Positions 14,716 to 15,526 of a stretch of DNA of 15,526 nucleotides are shown here, one piece after another. The notes under the pieces were generated by a model. The model saw nothing but the letters and a program-made list of their open reading frames with translations, did no database searches and was not told where the DNA came from. Source of the DNA: Thermoflavifilum sp. (lineage in GTDB: Bacteria; Bacteroidota; Bacteroidia; Chitinophagales; Chitinophagaceae); the NCBI GenBank assembly GCA_019683625.1, contig JADGHY010000019.1, forward strand, positions 1-15,526, written 5' to 3'. Within the stretch, counting starts at the first letter, position 1, and each line of letters starts with the position of its first letter. Position numbers and translations under genes: made by a program.

Positions 14716-15526
14716 TTAACCTGAGCAATATGCACACCGGATTGGTGGTTCTACCTGCTGGGTAAGGTTCATCCGTTCCAGCCTTTGCTTCCTGGCCTGA
14801 AAACAATGAGGGCACCGGCTGATAAACTCTATATCCCAGGTATCGGCAAACACGCGCCTGTGGCCACCCTGCAATGCCCTTTCCACCACTTCTTCCAGCA
14901 TGTCAATCGTGGGAGGTTGATATTGGCCTTGGTAAAACAATTGCTGCATATATGCAGTGGTGGCTCTCGTGGGAATCACAGTGCAACAGCTTGCCCCTTG
15001 TGCAAAGGCAAAACGGATGCTTTCCAACGTCCAATATATGCTTTCCTCCCGGTTAGTCAGAAAAGGGGGATTCAGTAACAAAAATACCCGGACATCCATT
15101 TGATGCTTGCGCAAAAAATCAGCCGCACGGCAAAAATCGTCGGGGCTAAGCTGCTTGCCTAATCTTGGCAATACCTTGGGATGAATGGTTTCCAGGCCCA
15201 TTGCAATTTCCAATTGCCCGGGAAAATATTGCTGAAAATCCACACACACAGGCCCACACAGCTTGGGATGATTTTCCACAATCACCCGTTCATACGCATG
15301 AAGCCTTTGGGCTATGCCGGGATAATCGTCGGGCGATAAGGTTTTGAGGTCAAAAAAATTTCCATTGTTGTATAACTTCACCACCTGCGCTTCCGGCAAT
15401 CGTTTCAGGGCATAATCGATTTGATGCACATAAGCGCCGCGCGGTGCAGCATCAGGTAGGGTGTGCTTCCATAAATCACAAAATACACAGGAAAAGATAC
15501 AGGTTCGGCTGCTGAGAAAAATAGCA
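14716..15526 (-). CDS. Radical SAM enzyme, N-terminus beyond window
   Basis: A partial gene whose C-terminal 269 residues are visible; the frame stays open to the right edge. Codons at 15478-15501 spell CIFSCVFC, the CX3CX2C motif that holds the [4Fe-4S] cluster for S-adenosylmethionine cleavage. It is followed by DLWKHTLPD. The GTG at 15427-15429 is therefore internal, not the start. Downstream features include VVKLYNNGNFFD, the acidic LEIAMGLETIHP strand, and VRVFLLLNPPF, consistent with a radical SAM barrel. The end carries two further pairs, CPHC and CAYC (visible residues 238/241 and 264/267), a possible zinc or extra Fe-S site. I do not recognise the exact subfamily; the layout is reminiscent of Elp3/RaSEA-like enzymes, with low confidence. 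It is likely co-transcribed with the FAD enzyme 14 bases downstream. About 50-80 N-terminal residues are probably missing. Confidence 0.9.
   Translation of the reverse strand, partial: AIFLSSRTCIFSCVFCDLWKHTLPDAAPRGAYVHQIDYALKRLPEAQVVKLYNNGNFFDLKTLSPDDYPGIAQRLHAYERVIVENHPKLCGPVCVDFQQYFPGQLEIAMGLETIHPKVLPRLGKQLSPDDFCRAADFLRKHQMDVRVFLLLNPPFLTNREESIYWTLESIRFAFAQGASCCTVIPTRATTAYMQQLFYQGQYQPPTIDMLEEVVERALQGGHRRVFADTWDIEFISRCPHCFQARKQRLERMNLTQQVEPPIRCAYCSG

Noticed and set aside
1..15526. Mobile elements, CRISPR arrays, tRNA or rRNA genes, prophage
   Set aside because: I found no transposase, integrase, regular spaced repeats, terminal inverted repeats or RNA-gene signatures on either strand by eye.

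Overview
The window looks like chromosomal DNA of a Bacteroidota bacterium, most likely a member of the Chitinophagaceae or a close relative. The reasons are the moderate GC content, the lack of Shine-Dalgarno sequences before most starts, Bacteroidota-type -7 promoter boxes (TAnnTTTG) before two genes, and the gene content: a fused B12-dependent mutase, a secreted GH37 trehalase, and a TPR/FG-GAP/ASPIC lipoprotein. I see no phage, insertion sequence, CRISPR array, tRNA or rRNA. No gene-free stretch exceeds about 180 bases.

Left part (1-4004, + strand): alaS encodes a full-length alanyl-tRNA synthetase. It is followed by a secreted protein with two PDZ domains and no protease domain, which ends at a strong UUCG-loop terminator. 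Middle part (4020-9565, - strand): three genes read leftwards. In transcription order they are a small secreted His/Pro-rich protein with its own terminator, a secreted trehalase, and icmF. The icmF product is a 1139-residue fusion of a B12-binding domain, a G-protein chaperone and an acyl-CoA mutase. Its two substrate-pocket residues (F597, Q788) point to isobutyryl-CoA mutase rather than methylmalonyl-CoA mutase.

Right part (9641-15526): a large + strand lipoprotein gene runs directly into a - strand pair. Its domain order is TPR, seven-bladed FG-GAP propeller, ASPIC/UnbV, then about 440 residues of unnamed conserved-looking region. The stop codons of the two convergent genes touch with no base between them. 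The - strand pair is a radical SAM enzyme, cut by the right edge, followed 14 bases later by an FAD enzyme of the flavin-dependent halogenase family. The radical SAM gene extends further right than its first start-like codon suggests: the cluster-binding CX3CX2C motif is visible in frame at 15478-15501.

Most of the window is ordinary metabolism and housekeeping. The best candidate for something undescribed is the right-hand end. There, a likely co-transcribed radical SAM and halogenase-like pair, the latter with an altered W-x-W-x-I-P motif, faces a very large surface or periplasmic lipoprotein with an uncharacterised C-terminal region. A functional link between them is inference only.
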